Source of the DNA: Serilophus lunatus
Lineage: Eukaryota > Chordata > Aves > Passeriformes > Eurylaimidae
Length of the DNA stretch: 64,000 nucleotides
Assembly (NCBI GenBank): GCA_013399895.1
Contig: VXBA01003435.1
Coordinates: forward strand, 1,694,392 to 1,758,391
Direction of reading: 5' to 3'
Below, in pieces: positions 51,390 through 62,980 of this stretch. A program made the translations under genes and the position numbers. Position 1 is the stretch's first letter, and each line of letters opens with the position of its first letter. The notes beneath the pieces were generated by a model. It was not told the DNA's origin. It saw nothing but the letters and a program-made list of their open reading frames with translations, and searched no databases.

Positions 51390-52772
51390 GTATGTAGTCA
51401 GGAAAAGAGAAATACACCTCTGCAGTGGTATACATATGCCTGCTGTTTCAGAGTGATCACAGAAAAGGAAACAGATAAGTGATAAATGAGAAGATTTGGT
51501 TTCTTAGAAGGAAAGGAAGCATAGAAGAGTGTTCCTGCTAGACTGGAGTGATGCTTACATGTTTTCAGAATGCATGTGACAGGAGAGACTTAGTGCTGTA
51601 CATGCCTTTCTCACCCTTCTGTATTTCTCTTTATTCCTCTCCCTCCCTCTTTCCTTCCGCATACAGAATCCTATGGATATTAATTAACAAAATGAAGTAT
51701 TTTTTAAAAATGCCAGTTTGAAAGTCCTCAGTTATAACACATGAACAAAGCAGACCCCACTCAGGTGAGCACTTGAACTTTTTTATCTGTACACCTCTTG
51801 GTTTACCTTTGAGTTTTAAATTTGCCACAAGAAATATTTCTTGTTTTAGTAAAACAAAGTGATCTTTTCCAACCTAAATGATTTTATGATTCTATGAATG
51901 TTGCACAGGAAGCCCTTTTAGTTAAGCAGGATCACTGAGGTACTTCTCAAACTCATTATTAACTGACATAACACTAGTCATTGCACAACTACAGGACACA
52001 ATGTTTTTTATTGAGGAATGTTCCAGCCTTCTTTTTGCTTCCTTGATCTCTCATGTCTATTAATCGTTCAAGAATTATCATAAAGGCATATTTAGATCCT
52101 ATTTTACTCAAGGTGGTAGATGGTGACAGTGAATGTGCAATCATAATCTGTGTGCCCTAATTTCCTAACTCTGATTTACACAGTAGACAATCTAGAATTG
52201 CCATTAGTAAGACTTTAATTGACTATTTCTACTAGGTGTTTTAATTTTGAATCTTCCACCAGGAGTGGCATCAGAGACAGATTTAACCCACTTTAACTTA
52301 GAAAATATGTTGGGGAATGTACTAAATGTTCTATTTGCATAAATTGATTTTATTTGACTTTTTAAATAGTTTTAAATGTGATTTAACATGAGCTGTTAAA
52401 ACCCTTATTTAGGTTTAAATACTCTGTATTTAATATTTGCATCAGTATTTTGCATTGACATGCAGAGGAGCATTTTTTGTAAGTGTCACAGAAACTTCCA
52501 AATAATTTGGTAGCCGTAACTGCTGATATTTCAAGTGTGGTGCAAGGTTTTTTTACATTCAGGAAGGCTAAGTTAAGATGAACTCTTGACTTATGTCAAT
52601 TCTGATAAGAAGTATCTGTTCAGAAGACTCAGCAGGCCCAAGCAAGGTAAGATCTGGTCCTGCTGCCTTATTGATACAGTAGAAAGAGAAAGTGCCATGG
52701 CTGGCCTAAACATTCAACTTGTAAAAAGTCAATAGCATTGATTTTCCCACCATTTTTCTCTCACTTCTTTAG
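51390..52772 (+). other. interval where ASB15 middle exons should be
   Basis: Only 1.4 kb and a CR1 tip separate relic exons c and d. No trace of the central ankyrin exons (GNPDCISLLLEYGG-type sequence) was seen in any plus frame. Confidence 0.55.
51862..51897 (+). mobile_element. CR1 3' tip
   Basis: A short stretch, ttttccaacctaaatgattt then tatgattctatgaatg, is the terminal CR1 3' sequence only. It sits inside the region where the ASB15 middle exons are missing. Confidence 0.7.
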
Positions 52773-52969
52773 ATAATTCTTGCTCTTTGAAACATCTGCA
52801 TTGTCTGAAAATATATAAACTCTTGGGGTTAAGGATATTCCATGAACTGTCATCCATGAAGAGATTTTCACTTCCACCAGTTCTCCAGAAATTAATCCCA
52901 TATAAAAAATTACTATCTGTATGGAAAAAGAATGTATTTAGAATAGTTTTTAAAAATAACGGCATATAG
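52773..52969 (+). pseudogene. ASB15: ASB15 relic last exon (SOCS box)
   Basis: Open for 65 codons, acceptor CTTCTTTAG. The BC-box pattern SLxxxCxxxI has His at the Cys position (SLKHLHCLKI), and the C-terminus differs from the normal ending, running to TAG at 52967. Confidence 0.88.
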
Positions 52970-53936
52970 TCTGTAATTTGACTAATTTCCTCATGTGTTT
53001 ACTAACTAAACAGCTATTTTGTGCTTGATATACCTTCACAACATTCCGATGCTTGTTGTTAATAGTTCTTTTATAGGAACAAATTTTTCTTCAAAACTGG
53101 TACATTAAACCTCATATTTTAACACAATATTTTGCTATCTAAATATAGGCTAAATCAGAATATGGATACGATAATAATTATGTAGATCATGCAATCTAAT
53201 TATATTGCTTCTAAAAGGGAAATCAGATGAAAGGCTAAAAGAAGACTTTTCATGATAGACCTCTAAATGAAGATGAGAAATACTGTTGCTGCTCTCAGTT
53301 AGTGGCATTTGTTTATTTGTAACAGAAAATAAATGTGTATTTTAGCTTGGAAAAAAATGTACATCACTAAATGCCCATTTCTGTCATGTAATTGGACCGA
53401 AATATAGCACATTTTGTACTTTGAATATCATGGTCCTATAGAAACTTCTTTAAATACTTAAAAGATTATTTTATTATATTTTGCGGTGTTTTCTCTTGGG
53501 TACACCTGCTGTACGTGCGTGATTCAAGGCTTGGTAAGATTTCAGGGAATTTAAGTAGGCTCTTTTGAAGAAAGAGTACATTTTGATGGGCAAACAATCC
53601 ACAAAATTGAGTAGCATATCTCCTTGATTGAGAAATATTGTAACTTTAATAGTGGTTCCTTCAGAGTTTTGGCAGGTCACTTCTTGACCAGACTAGACAA
53701 CAGCCTCAGTCACGCTGTGGCACACTTTACAGTATGCTTCTGCACACCTAGAGGAAAAGAAATATCTTATAGAATAAATTTAAAGAATATTTAAAGATTG
53801 ATTGCAATTACTCTTTGTTGTTCTACCCTGCCTTCCATCTTGAGGAAAGAAAAAGAACCCAAACCCTCTAAACTAAGAAAATATTTCAGTTGGCATAGGT
53901 TTGAATTACATAGGGCATAATCAGTTTAGCTAAACA

Positions 53937-54066
53937 CAGAATCATCAAATGGTTTGGTTGGAAGGGACCTTAAAGATCATAGAGTTCCAACCACCCTACC
54001 TTTCATCAGACCAGGTTTCTCAAAGCCCCGTTCAACCTGGCCTTGAGCACTTCCAGAGATGGGGTA
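53937..54066 (-). mobile_element. CR1 LINE 3' fragment, minus orientation
   Basis: cagaatcatcaaatggtttg, gttggaagggaccttaaaga and ttcaacctggccttgagcac are CR1 3' end blocks. Truncated after about 130 bases. Confidence 0.88.
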
Positions 54067-56407
54067 ACCTGTTACTTAAGAGATATGCGGTTATCACAAA
54101 CATACACACAATCAGACAACTAAAAGTTTAGCTCTAGTAGGCTTCTGCCCTGCTGACTAAAATGGCTCTCTCTGGTCTTCAGAACTTCTCCTTATTTGCT
54201 GGATGTCATTATCATATAAAACTTCTTGTAAGTCAGAGATGTAAATTGCACTTCCAAAGGCAGCTATGTCAGTCCTTTGTGTGTCTGTCCTTCCTCACAA
54301 CAAGTTTACTGGATCGAATGAATGGATTGAAATTACTGGTCTGAGACATGTAGAAGGTTGAACAGAAAGCTTAATTCCTCCTTATGCTCTTAGTAGGGCT
54401 ACTATTCATCTGGCTTTCCAAGACATATCCTCAGGCTTTTTTGCCAGAAATTTTATCTAAGATGAAAAGGAATAACTTGATCACTTCTGAAAAAATTCTA
54501 GGTATCTGGTATCTGGGCCAGCTTCCAGACAGGAGGATGCTGTAAGTGACTGGTGACTGCAGGCATGGCCTGAGCATAGACTGCCCAGTGAACCCAACAC
54601 AACTGGTTCCAAGTCAAGGCTCCACTGTCTAATACATCCTGGACATACCAGGCTAAATGTGTTCATGCTTCATAACCTATAAATTGATATTTCTGTATGG
54701 CAATGCCTAAACAGAAACATGGGCTGAATGATAATTGTGTTAATTTTAATTAATATAGTGACCATAATGAAAGAATCTGGGTGATTGCATATCTGATACA
54801 GTGTCCTGCAACTAGCAAAGGAAACATGATCAAATAGGGCTTTAGATTTTAAACCCTTTCTGTGGCTAGAGCCAAATTCTACTAGTAATTTTAGTTCATG
54901 GGCAAAGGTTTATATTTAGGACTTTATACACTCCTCAGGCCATAGTTATATTGCCTGCAGCATTAAAGCTTTCAGATCTAGGACCGAGTGTTGCCCTAAG
55001 TGTTTAAAATATCATGAACTAGTCTTTCGAATATCATTAGGTAAGCTAAAAAGACATGGTATTATTGTGCTTTTCTTTTAATAAATGTATCTGGGCCCTT
55101 TTTGTTATTTGGTAGTCTTTTCTTGAAGGTAGACTGATCCTGGTTTAAAGCTTTTCTATCATTCAGTATTGAAGTTGTTAATTTATTGAAGATTTCCCCT
55201 GGCACTTCCTTCCCCTACCCCAGATGCTAAAGGAAATACAAAATTATGAGGAAGTGTCTTTAATGTTTTCAAGGCATCTGTGAATTGAATTGAGGCAGAA
55301 GAAGCAAGACTTTATTTTAAATGGAATATGAGGTGAGATAGGCATGGAAAGGGAACTGTCTTCTCTGGGTCATATTTATGGCACAGCTAGGAATTGAACA
55401 CAAGTCTTTTGAGTCCTATGTTTTTCAACTAGACCATTGAATACTACTTTTATATACTTAAGTACATGGTGGCAAGAACAGGAAATGTAACTGGACTTGA
55501 ACTGGTGGTTGTACAAGAAGTGGCAAAGGCATCAGCCCCAGCTGAAAGAATAAATCAGTAGGAGAAAACTACTTTTTATTTACCCTGCCTATACTATCAT
55601 TGAACCCTTGCAACACTGGAATTTAATTTTCTCTGCTATTTGGGTGTGTCTCACAGGGTGTTCCACCGCAACCCAATTCCGTGGCATGCCCTGAGCGATG
55701 TTGTCTAGAAGTAATTAAATGCCCTGGCACTGATTCAGGCATGCTCTGGGACAGGGCCTCCTATCGATTTGTGGACAATGTTTGAAATCAGAGGTATCAT
55801 TTGGTTTCTGTTTCATCTGACACAAGCAGCTGCACCAGACTGATGAGCTCTCAAAGGAGCCAGACATTGAGCATGGTTGCATCAGCCTTTGCAGCACCCA
55901 TGGGATGGACTTTGTAGTTGTGAGTATTTTCATAGCCCAGTGAAGGAAGAACCAAATCATAGCCATGAGTCCTGTATATGGCCAGCTATTCATTGTAGGG
56001 TCCATAATGCTGTGTGGATTTTCAAAAAAACTTCATGCACTGGCTGTTGTCAAATTTTGGCAGCTGACATGTCAGACCCTGTTTTGGGTTGGAGGAGTGG
56101 GCAGCAATTTTACTGTTTAACTGCAGCAGTCTGTGTTCTGGCACAGGCTCTTAGTGCCTGAGCTGCCCTTTCTCAGACTATTGCCATTAGTACAGGAGTC
56201 ACACATGGAAAAACACAGTCACAAAGTCACGTGCTCTTTTGTTTCTGCCTTGAGGTAGGGCAGAGGGATTTTTTCTGACCCTTACTTGGGGCAGAAATAA
56301 AACCCAGTCTAAAATATCCAGCTATTTGGCTGTGGTTGGCAAGGAGAAAAGTGACATAAATTCACGATCATTTATCTCTGTAGAATTGGTCTTATTTGCT
56401 TTTCTAT
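54067..56407. other. intergenic, no recognised feature
   Basis: Contains a 96-codon minus open frame (55715-56005) in a GC-richer patch, with coding-like but unrecognised sequence in more than one frame. It may be the relic of an unknown repeat. Nothing firm can be assigned. Confidence 0.35.
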
Positions 56408-56832
56408 CACTTCCAGGGCCTGAAGCACCAGCCTTATGAGGAGCGGCTGAGGGAGCTGGAGTTGTTTAGTCTGGACAAAAAGAGGCTCAGGGGAGACCTT
56501 ATACTTCTCTACAGCTGCCTAAAAGGAGGTTGTAGCAAGGTGGAGGAGGGCCTCTTCTGCCACTTAACGAGTGATGGGAGGAGAGGAAGCTGGCGGTGGT
56601 TTAGATTGGATATGATGAAAAAAATTTTCATGAAAGGCATTTTAAAGCACTGGAATAGACTGCCCAGGGAAATGGTGGAGTCACCATCCCTGGGAGGGTT
56701 CAAAAAGCAAGTGGATATGGAACATGGGGACGTGGTTTAATGGTGAACATGGTAGTGGTGCTGGGTTGATGATTAGACTTTATGATCTTAAAGGTCTTTT
56801 CCAATCTTAACAAGCCTACGATTCTGTGATTT
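56408..56832 (+). mobile_element. CR1 LINE fragment, 3' end, plus orientation
   Basis: gaggagcggctgagggagct, ctgcccagggaaatggtgga, ttggatatgatgaaaaaaat and a final tacgattctgtgattt follow the CR1 3' layout. A 114-codon open frame across it (56396-56740) is CR1 sequence, not a gene. Confidence 0.93.
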
Positions 56833-59197
56833 AATATGCACCTAATCGACACCTTCTTGCCCTCATCTCTGAGTCTTCTGTGTAACCAGCTTTGCCTGCC
56901 TGGTGTACTCTGCCACAGCTCTGATCTACCTGCTAAATCAGTTCTTTTAAAGCCTTCCCCCTACTTTTTTATTTCATGAGAGCCTTAGGACTGGTAGACC
57001 TCTGCTCAGGAAAATTGTATCAAGAAAAGTAATTTTAATCAAAGTGATTTTCAGCCTTAATGGACCTATACTGCTTTCCCCCCCCACCTGATCTTTCTAC
57101 TGGAATATGTTTGTTTAGGCTGCAGTAATAAAAAATGGCACCTTGCCTGTCAAGGTGCCGTCTGCCCCTCAGTGTCCACTTCTGCACCCTACAGATTATG
57201 ATCTTAATTCAAAAATACACCATCTGTTTCCAAATGCATGGAGCAGACTTCAAAGAAATCCAGCCTTATTCTTTACCAGGACAAATGCTGTATCTGAAAG
57301 AAGTACATGGGTAAATGCACCAAATTACTGTATAAATATTTAAAGATATATATTGCTGTGGGAATCATTGTCTATCTAAAAAGCTCCCCAAAGTGTCACT
57401 CACAGCAGCAAAAGAGGTACTTAGATCAGCAGAAATATTCCCTGAGGAACTTGTGTTTTGTAGTTCTCCTAAAGAGCTGTAAAAATATATTAGCGAGTGG
57501 TTAGTAGTCATAAGGGTGATATAACAGTGTAGCTCTGGTGACATGTACGATGTATTTGCATTTAATTTTCAGAATTATCATTTTCAGTAGAAATCTCTAC
57601 ATTTGATTGGGCAAACTCATTGCCTTTTGTCCACATATTCTCTGTATGGTAGATGTAGTGCCCAGAACTCCGGTTGTGATGAATATGGATTAATTAGAAA
57701 AAAAAAAAGACATAATTAAAGACAGTAGGGAATTTATCTAGTTAGTACTTCCACTTATATTTAATTCCCTGTGAAGTACATCACTTATTTATATTTATGG
57801 TGTCTTTTAAAAAAAAATTATGAACACATACCCAAGGAAACGCTGAATACAGAAGCAAGTACCTGCATTGCTCTCTGTGTATAAACAAATAGATACATTT
57901 TTTAATCAGAGTGACAAATGATAGGTTTGGATAAGATACATGGGAGAACTATCTGGGACTAAGGCATTAACAAAGGATGAAATCCCTGAGCTTTTTATAA
58001 TCACTTATAATTTAATAACTGCCTGACCTAGACATTCAAGTTGTAGTGTATTTACAAATACCACCACAAATAATACAGTGGCTACATTGGCAGATTTTAC
58101 TTATTTTATTATGCTTTTTTTTTGAAAGAATGGGATAACTGCAGATGCCAAAACAGCATCCCATTGAAACTGCACTTCCAAAACTCACAATTATTGTGCA
58201 TACAGCAGCTCCTCTACTACTTTCTTTGCAATACAGTGGCCTCTACTTCCTTTCCGAACCTGTTGAGCAACATGACAATGTCGTTCCAAACAGCTGCTGT
58301 GGTCACCCTATGTCTGTACATCAGCAGCAAGTGAAATGATTTCTATATATAGTTTGTAAATCTGTTGGCAACATTTATAAAGCACACTGAGATTCTTCCT
58401 GAGGAATGAGAGCAGCTATATGAAAGCAAGAGCATTAAGACCATCATTTCAAAAACAGTTTATCTTTTTGGTGTGGCAGAAATGAGGAAATGGCCAGTCT
58501 GCAGAGATATGGAGAAGCACTTGCTTTGAACACAGCCCTGGCAGGAATAGATTGTGCTGTCAAAGAAAACCAGGTTCATCTCACGCTGTTATTACAGAAC
58601 ATGACATTGCACTGACACAAGGTGATTAAGAAGTATTGGCTGTGTAGGAAGGAAAGCAAAGTGGGAATGGAATGACATCTATTCGATAAGATATATTCGT
58701 CTCCCTAGCCTTCCTTATTTTAGAGTGATATAGGTACACAAAAGGGGCAATAAACCCTGATGCTGTTGTATCTTTTGCACCCAGCTGCATGACTCTCTGT
58801 ATAATAAAATAAACCATCAGGAACCATGCACAAAAGACACCAGGCACCTTTGCAATGTGAGTAGTGAGTTTTCCTTCTTTTAATTAAAGGTTGAGGAATT
58901 TTTTAGTCCAGAAATGTTCTTATTTTCACACAGATTAATTTCTCCCCTCAGTGCTTCCCTGCAGGCAGGTTGACCTCCTGACTCCCCTTCCAATATGCAT
59001 CCTTACTGTCTTCTCATCAGCAGCTCTATCAGAGCTCCCATTCACTTATTCACTTGCAATGACTCTTCTGTCGATAAGTAAGGCAACCCAAACATCCCCG
59101 TCAGCAACATACCTCAGATTAGTGGCTGCCTGGTAGCTTGTTGGTATATAGCGTATGGTTTTGTCCCCAGCAACTGTTGAGAAAGCTGTTTTCAAAA
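56833..59197. other. intergenic, little recognised
   Basis: AT-rich. Apart from the hairpin at 57137-57159, no exon, RNA gene or repeat family was identified. Confidence 0.4.
57137..57159. repeat. perfect 9-bp inverted repeat, 5-nt loop
   Basis: GGCACCTTG / CAAGGTGCC around CCTGT. It is GC-richer than its flanks. Function unknown. Confidence 0.85.
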
Positions 59198-59788
59198 CTA
59201 GTTGAACAATAAGACAGCCCACATGCACATGTTTTTGAGTGAAAGCTGGTCACTGTTTGTGATGGTCTGAGTTGTTAAACTGCAATCTAGACCTAGAATC
59301 TGCCCTCTTGGTAATCTGGGGTGTGTTGCAGGGGTTCTGTGGGAAAAATCAATTTTTGAGCTAGGATGCTGAGACTGGTTCCCATGCAAAGACCGGTTTT
59401 GAATCAGGGTCATCTTTACACTTACCCCACTTTTTGTTTCCCCAGCAGGGATGAAGGGAAAGATCTTTTTCTTCTGGGTTTCTTCCCTGTTTATGGCATC
59501 ACCGGGAGAGATGGACTGGACAACAGAATCATCTGACATAGAGAAAAGCAGCTGAAAAAATGTTCCTTCAAATGCCTTCAGTGCATGCTTCATCCCATTT
59601 GCTCTGCTGATACCACTGTTAAATGTAGGTGATGACATATCCTTTTCAGGCACAGTACTGTGTGCACGATTTTCACGAGTTGTGTGTCTCCCAGGGGAAG
59701 GAGATGCAGCCTGTCCCATCAGTCTGCCTCGCGGTCCTGTGTACTTGCCAGGCTGCTTGACCCTGTGGCTCTCCAGAATGGTTTGCAT
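59198..59788 (-). other. unassigned 196-codon open frame
   Basis: The longest open frame in the window that cannot be explained by a known gene. Its sequence is mixed and not low-complexity, with no transmembrane segment, signal peptide or motif I recognise. It ends AVLLFN and starts just beside a (TA)n tract. No splice sites or homologues support it, so it is recorded as an open frame and not called as a gene. Confidence 0.2.
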
Positions 59789-59807
59789 TCTGCATTCAAC
59801 CTGGGCC

Positions 59808-59824
59808 TATATATATATATATAT
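59808..59824. repeat. short TA microsatellite
   Basis: Eight TA units next to a G/A-rich stretch (59830-60240). Confidence 0.85.
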
Positions 59825-59829
59825 TTAAG

Positions 59830-60240
59830 TTTCTATAGGTTAGAGGCGGAAGGCAGGCAGTGAGGAACATGGGAGCAGGACACAGGGGACATGCAGGGAG
59901 GGAAAAGAAGGAGAGGTTAGCAAACAGGCTATGGAAGGCGGGTGAGAACAGTGAAGGGCTGTTCAGGTAGATCATGCAAGTGGGCTGGCAGGGCCAGGGA
60001 TGGAGACGGCAGGGCAGCAGCGACAAGGCACAGGATGAAGAGATGGGAGAGTTCGGGAGCTGATGCTTCAGGGTCTGCGTGACTGGATGGCAGGAGGGAA
60101 CGAACTGTTGAGTGGGATGAGGTGTGCAAAAGCAGCAGGGGGAGGCAGAAGCAAGCAGCACTGCAGAAGGGCATCAGGAGAGATGGGGAAAGCCCAGACG
60201 TGCTGTGGTGCGTTGTTTTTGATGTGCTGTATGGCAATTG
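59830..60240. other. purine-rich, GC-richer block
   Basis: Plus strand dominated by G and A (ggaaggcaggcagtgagg, gggagcaggacacagggg). Several overlapping open frames on both strands are by-products of this composition. No gene supported. Confidence 0.4.
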
Positions 60241-62800
60241 GACCTGTTCCTGCAGCGTGAGACTGAGCTCAGTATGAGCCAATGCATCTGTCTAACGGGC
60301 TGTCCTCGGGAGCCATGACTGAAATAGCCGCTGTCCCGTGGCTGAGGACAAGGTTGTCCAGCCTTCTTTTTTCTTGTTTGTAGTTTCCCCTGCACTCACC
60401 AAAGTGGAAGCAAACATTAAACTATGGGCTGCAGGGGAGTGAGCACCACCTGCCATGTGTTGCTCATGTTCTTTCAGCAATTGTGACAATGTGCTCCAGG
60501 TGTGGAAATGTGAGAAGCAGAACAAAGTTCTCTAGGCTGCTGCTTGAAATAGTTAATTGCTGGGAAAGGCAAAAAGGACACTTAGAAGGGTCTCCTCTTC
60601 GAAAACCAAGAAAATAGATCACCCAGGTTACGAAAGATTGCAAGTCTTGTTGCAATTTAGCTGCTCCTGAGTAGGCATTCATTCCCATTCAAAGCCAGGA
60701 ACCTGGGTGCCAAGATACACAATGACAAAGTCAATACTGCTCCTATAAAATGGACACTCCCACACCTGTGTCAGTTCCCCCCCTACTTCAAGAGAGACAT
60801 GTACAAGAAAATACTTACCCATCTTTAGTAACATCTTTCAGTTATGTTATCTCATGATGAGAATGGACATCACCAACACTCTATGTGTAGAGAAACATCA
60901 CTACTAGACCAGTGTTGTATCATGGCTCAGCAAGGAGTAGCATTGAAAGTAATATTCATGTTATTAAGTCTTCCGCTGGAATATTATTTTAGAAGTGAGT
61001 AATGCGTGTTGCTTTTTCGAGTTCCTTTGAGTTGGGAAAATTTGATTTATATGTAGAAAACTTCAAATAGACAATTAAGGTATCTGTATGTACTTTGTAT
61101 TATAGACTCAGACCAGGACAATTCAGAGACTTACAAATTTTGTTGTATCTAAGAAAAAAAAGAAAAAGCAGAGAGCTTGGAAATTTTTTTTGTGAAACAG
61201 TATATTTCAATAGATTTAATTTTTAACAGCATCTTTTTGCTTTTAATATTGTACATATCAGTGTTGTACATATCAACATTTTACTAATAAAATATAGCCT
61301 ATTTCTACAAGTTGACCCAGCATAGTATCTTACACTGCCAAGGTGATGCTCTTAGCTCCATAAGCCACGCATCTTCCTTCTTTTTATTTAATCCAGAGAT
61401 GGTCTATATAAATGGCCTTCACATATTTATTTTAAGATATACAATATTCCTCAGTCTGCCTTATTAATGTGTGTGTTAGAGAAGACTAAACTTATAGCCT
61501 TTTATCCCAATTCTTGGGGAGGGTAACTGTATGAAGTTCATACAGACAAATGATAGAAGGAAAAATATGATTTCTTTATCGAATCTTTATGAAAACCATG
61601 CTCAATCTCCTCGCTCCATTGTCAGTAAAGCAGTCTGCACAATAATAAAGCCAAAGTTTAGCTAACTTTGGCTAAACATCGTACATCAGTTCAGGTGTCC
61701 AATCCATACAAATCAAAAAAAGAGGATGTTGGACAAGAACAGTACTTAAATTATTTTCCATTTAAATATTTTCCATTATTTTCCAACCTACATTTCCATT
61801 AATATTGGCTTGACTATCAAAAATGCACTGTGCATTATCATTTAAGAAGGTTGATATATGTTGTTATAGATGCATTTCTACTTCCCTTTACCAAAGCCAA
61901 ACTTTTCTCTGTCCTTCTCTCTTCCTCTCCCCCCTGCTCTCTCACAACACAGGTTTGCAGATATTTCTGGCCTTCATATTTCAGAAAATATTGCTAGTTC
62001 CCATCATTCACTGATAATAGAGAAAAAAAAGAAACAGTGTGAAGTTTAACCTTTCTTTCTGTAGTTTCTTACACTGGAAGATACCTGTCTATAAAAATAG
62101 TATCAGGATAATGTATCACTTATTAATAGAAATGATAATGTAGATATACATTTAGAATATAGAGATGAAATGCACTCTCCAGCTGCACATCAGTCAGCGA
62201 CAGCGAGGAATAGCCATTAATAGAATAGCCACTAGAGGCTTTCAGTTGCTCAGGTTGTCAGAAGTGATGAAGGCAGAGCCCCATTTGTTCCCCAGAAAGT
62301 TCTGGGGGATTCCGCTTACTCCCCCCTGCAGAGCAGAACTTTTCACATGAAAAAAAAAAATAATCCCACAGGAGCGCCAAAAGGACATGCCAAGATGATT
62401 CTCTCTCTGATCCTCCTAGTAAAAATAAGGGAATTATTAAATAATCCAGTTGTGTAATTTGTTACAAGCATGACATGATATTGTGGGAGCAGTGCTCCCC
62501 ACTGGTGCTGGTACACCAACCTCCTCCCCTCAGCTGCCTTTCCACTGATCCCAACCGCCTGCAAACACCTTGGCACAGTAACAGCATGGTTCCACTAGAA
62601 AACCGTGAAAGCGAGAGGAAGTCTACTGAACAATGGCAAGGGTGTTTTATTTCCAGCTCCTGGGACAGCTCTGGATTAAATGGATTTTCATTGTTCTTTC
62701 CCTGCTGCAATTTGGACATGACATTAGTGTAAATGTGCCTGGGGTTTTATTTGCTGCTGCCCCCCCCCGACTGCAACGCTGGTATTCTCCCACTAGCTGC
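60241..62800. other. intergenic upstream of LMOD2
   Basis: Holds the inverted repeat at 61649-61673 and two TGTACATA (Pumilio-type) words near 61250-61275. No exon was recognised. Could contain muscle enhancers; none can be proven here. Confidence 0.35.
61649..61673. repeat. perfect 10-bp inverted repeat, 5-nt loop
   Basis: AGCCAAAGTT / AACTTTGGCT around TAGCT, in AT-rich intergenic sequence upstream of LMOD2. Confidence 0.85.
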
Positions 62801-62805
62801 CTGCT

Positions 62806-62815
62806 CTAAATATGG
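62806..62815 (-). promoter_or_regulatory. LMOD2: CArG/MEF2-like A/T core upstream of LMOD2
   Basis: CCATATTTAG on the minus strand is one mismatch from the SRF CArG box (CC, six A/T, GG); read on the plus strand it is also one mismatch from the MEF2 consensus. It is 281 bases upstream of the ATG. Leiomodins are known SRF/MRTF and MEF2 targets. Confidence 0.4.
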
Positions 62816-62970
62816 CAATGGCCAGTGTGTCAATAATCCCCCTCTTTAAGGGACCTGCAAACACTAGTGTTGGGACATTCTTGCTGTTCAGATGCCTAGC
62901 TGACGTCTGATGCCTAAAACGGAGCATGCTTTCATCCCTTCATGCATTGTCGTAAGCCCCTGATGATTAC

Positions 62971-62980
62971 TCTTAAAAGG
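62971..62980 (+). promoter_or_regulatory. LMOD2: CArG-like / TATA-like element of LMOD2
   Basis: TCTTAAAAGG differs from a CArG box at one base and also contains a TTAAAA core, 116 bases upstream of the start codon. It could position transcription near 63000. Confidence 0.4.

Larger units (their letters stand above)
48630..52969 (+). pseudogene. ASB15: ASB15 unitary pseudogene (ankyrin repeat and SOCS box)
   Basis: Four exons with original intron positions match ASB15 in order. (a) About 48648-48765: LQELV, then RGWFPLHEAA, with TAG at 48759-48761 and TAA at 48630-48632. (b) 49175-49333: SYETILEYRTSNGEA, LLEKGVYPNTTN, KGETPLLV, with TGA at 49264 and TAG at 49306. (c) 51149-51389: GSFEMVSILIKYN, QPCTKHWSAMHETAKQ, then a 6-base in-frame loss near 51265 and a 1-base insertion at about 51319, after which the frame resumes as AEYGHCEVLAHLIH. 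(d) 52773-52969: SOCS box CSLKHLHCLKIYKLLGL and SLPPVLQKL. The exons for the remaining ankyrin repeats, roughly half of the normal protein of nearly 590 residues, are missing between 51390 and 52772. Retained introns exclude a processed copy. The position between NDUFA5 and LMOD2 matches human. Functional ASB15 is a muscle-expressed substrate receptor of Cullin-5 ubiquitin ligases. Confidence 0.9.

Noticed and set aside
53474..53680. 68-codon minus frame ending in a basic tail
   Set aside because: No recognisable homologue, and stops just upstream in all frames; treated as chance.
55715..56005. Coding-like minus-strand patch
   Set aside because: More than one frame looks protein-like, but no family could be named and stops occur outside a short run; possibly an old repeat.
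59796..60282. Minus-strand frames of 121 and 117 codons, Pro/Ser/Leu-rich
   Set aside because: Reverse complement of a purine-rich low-complexity block; biased composition explains them.
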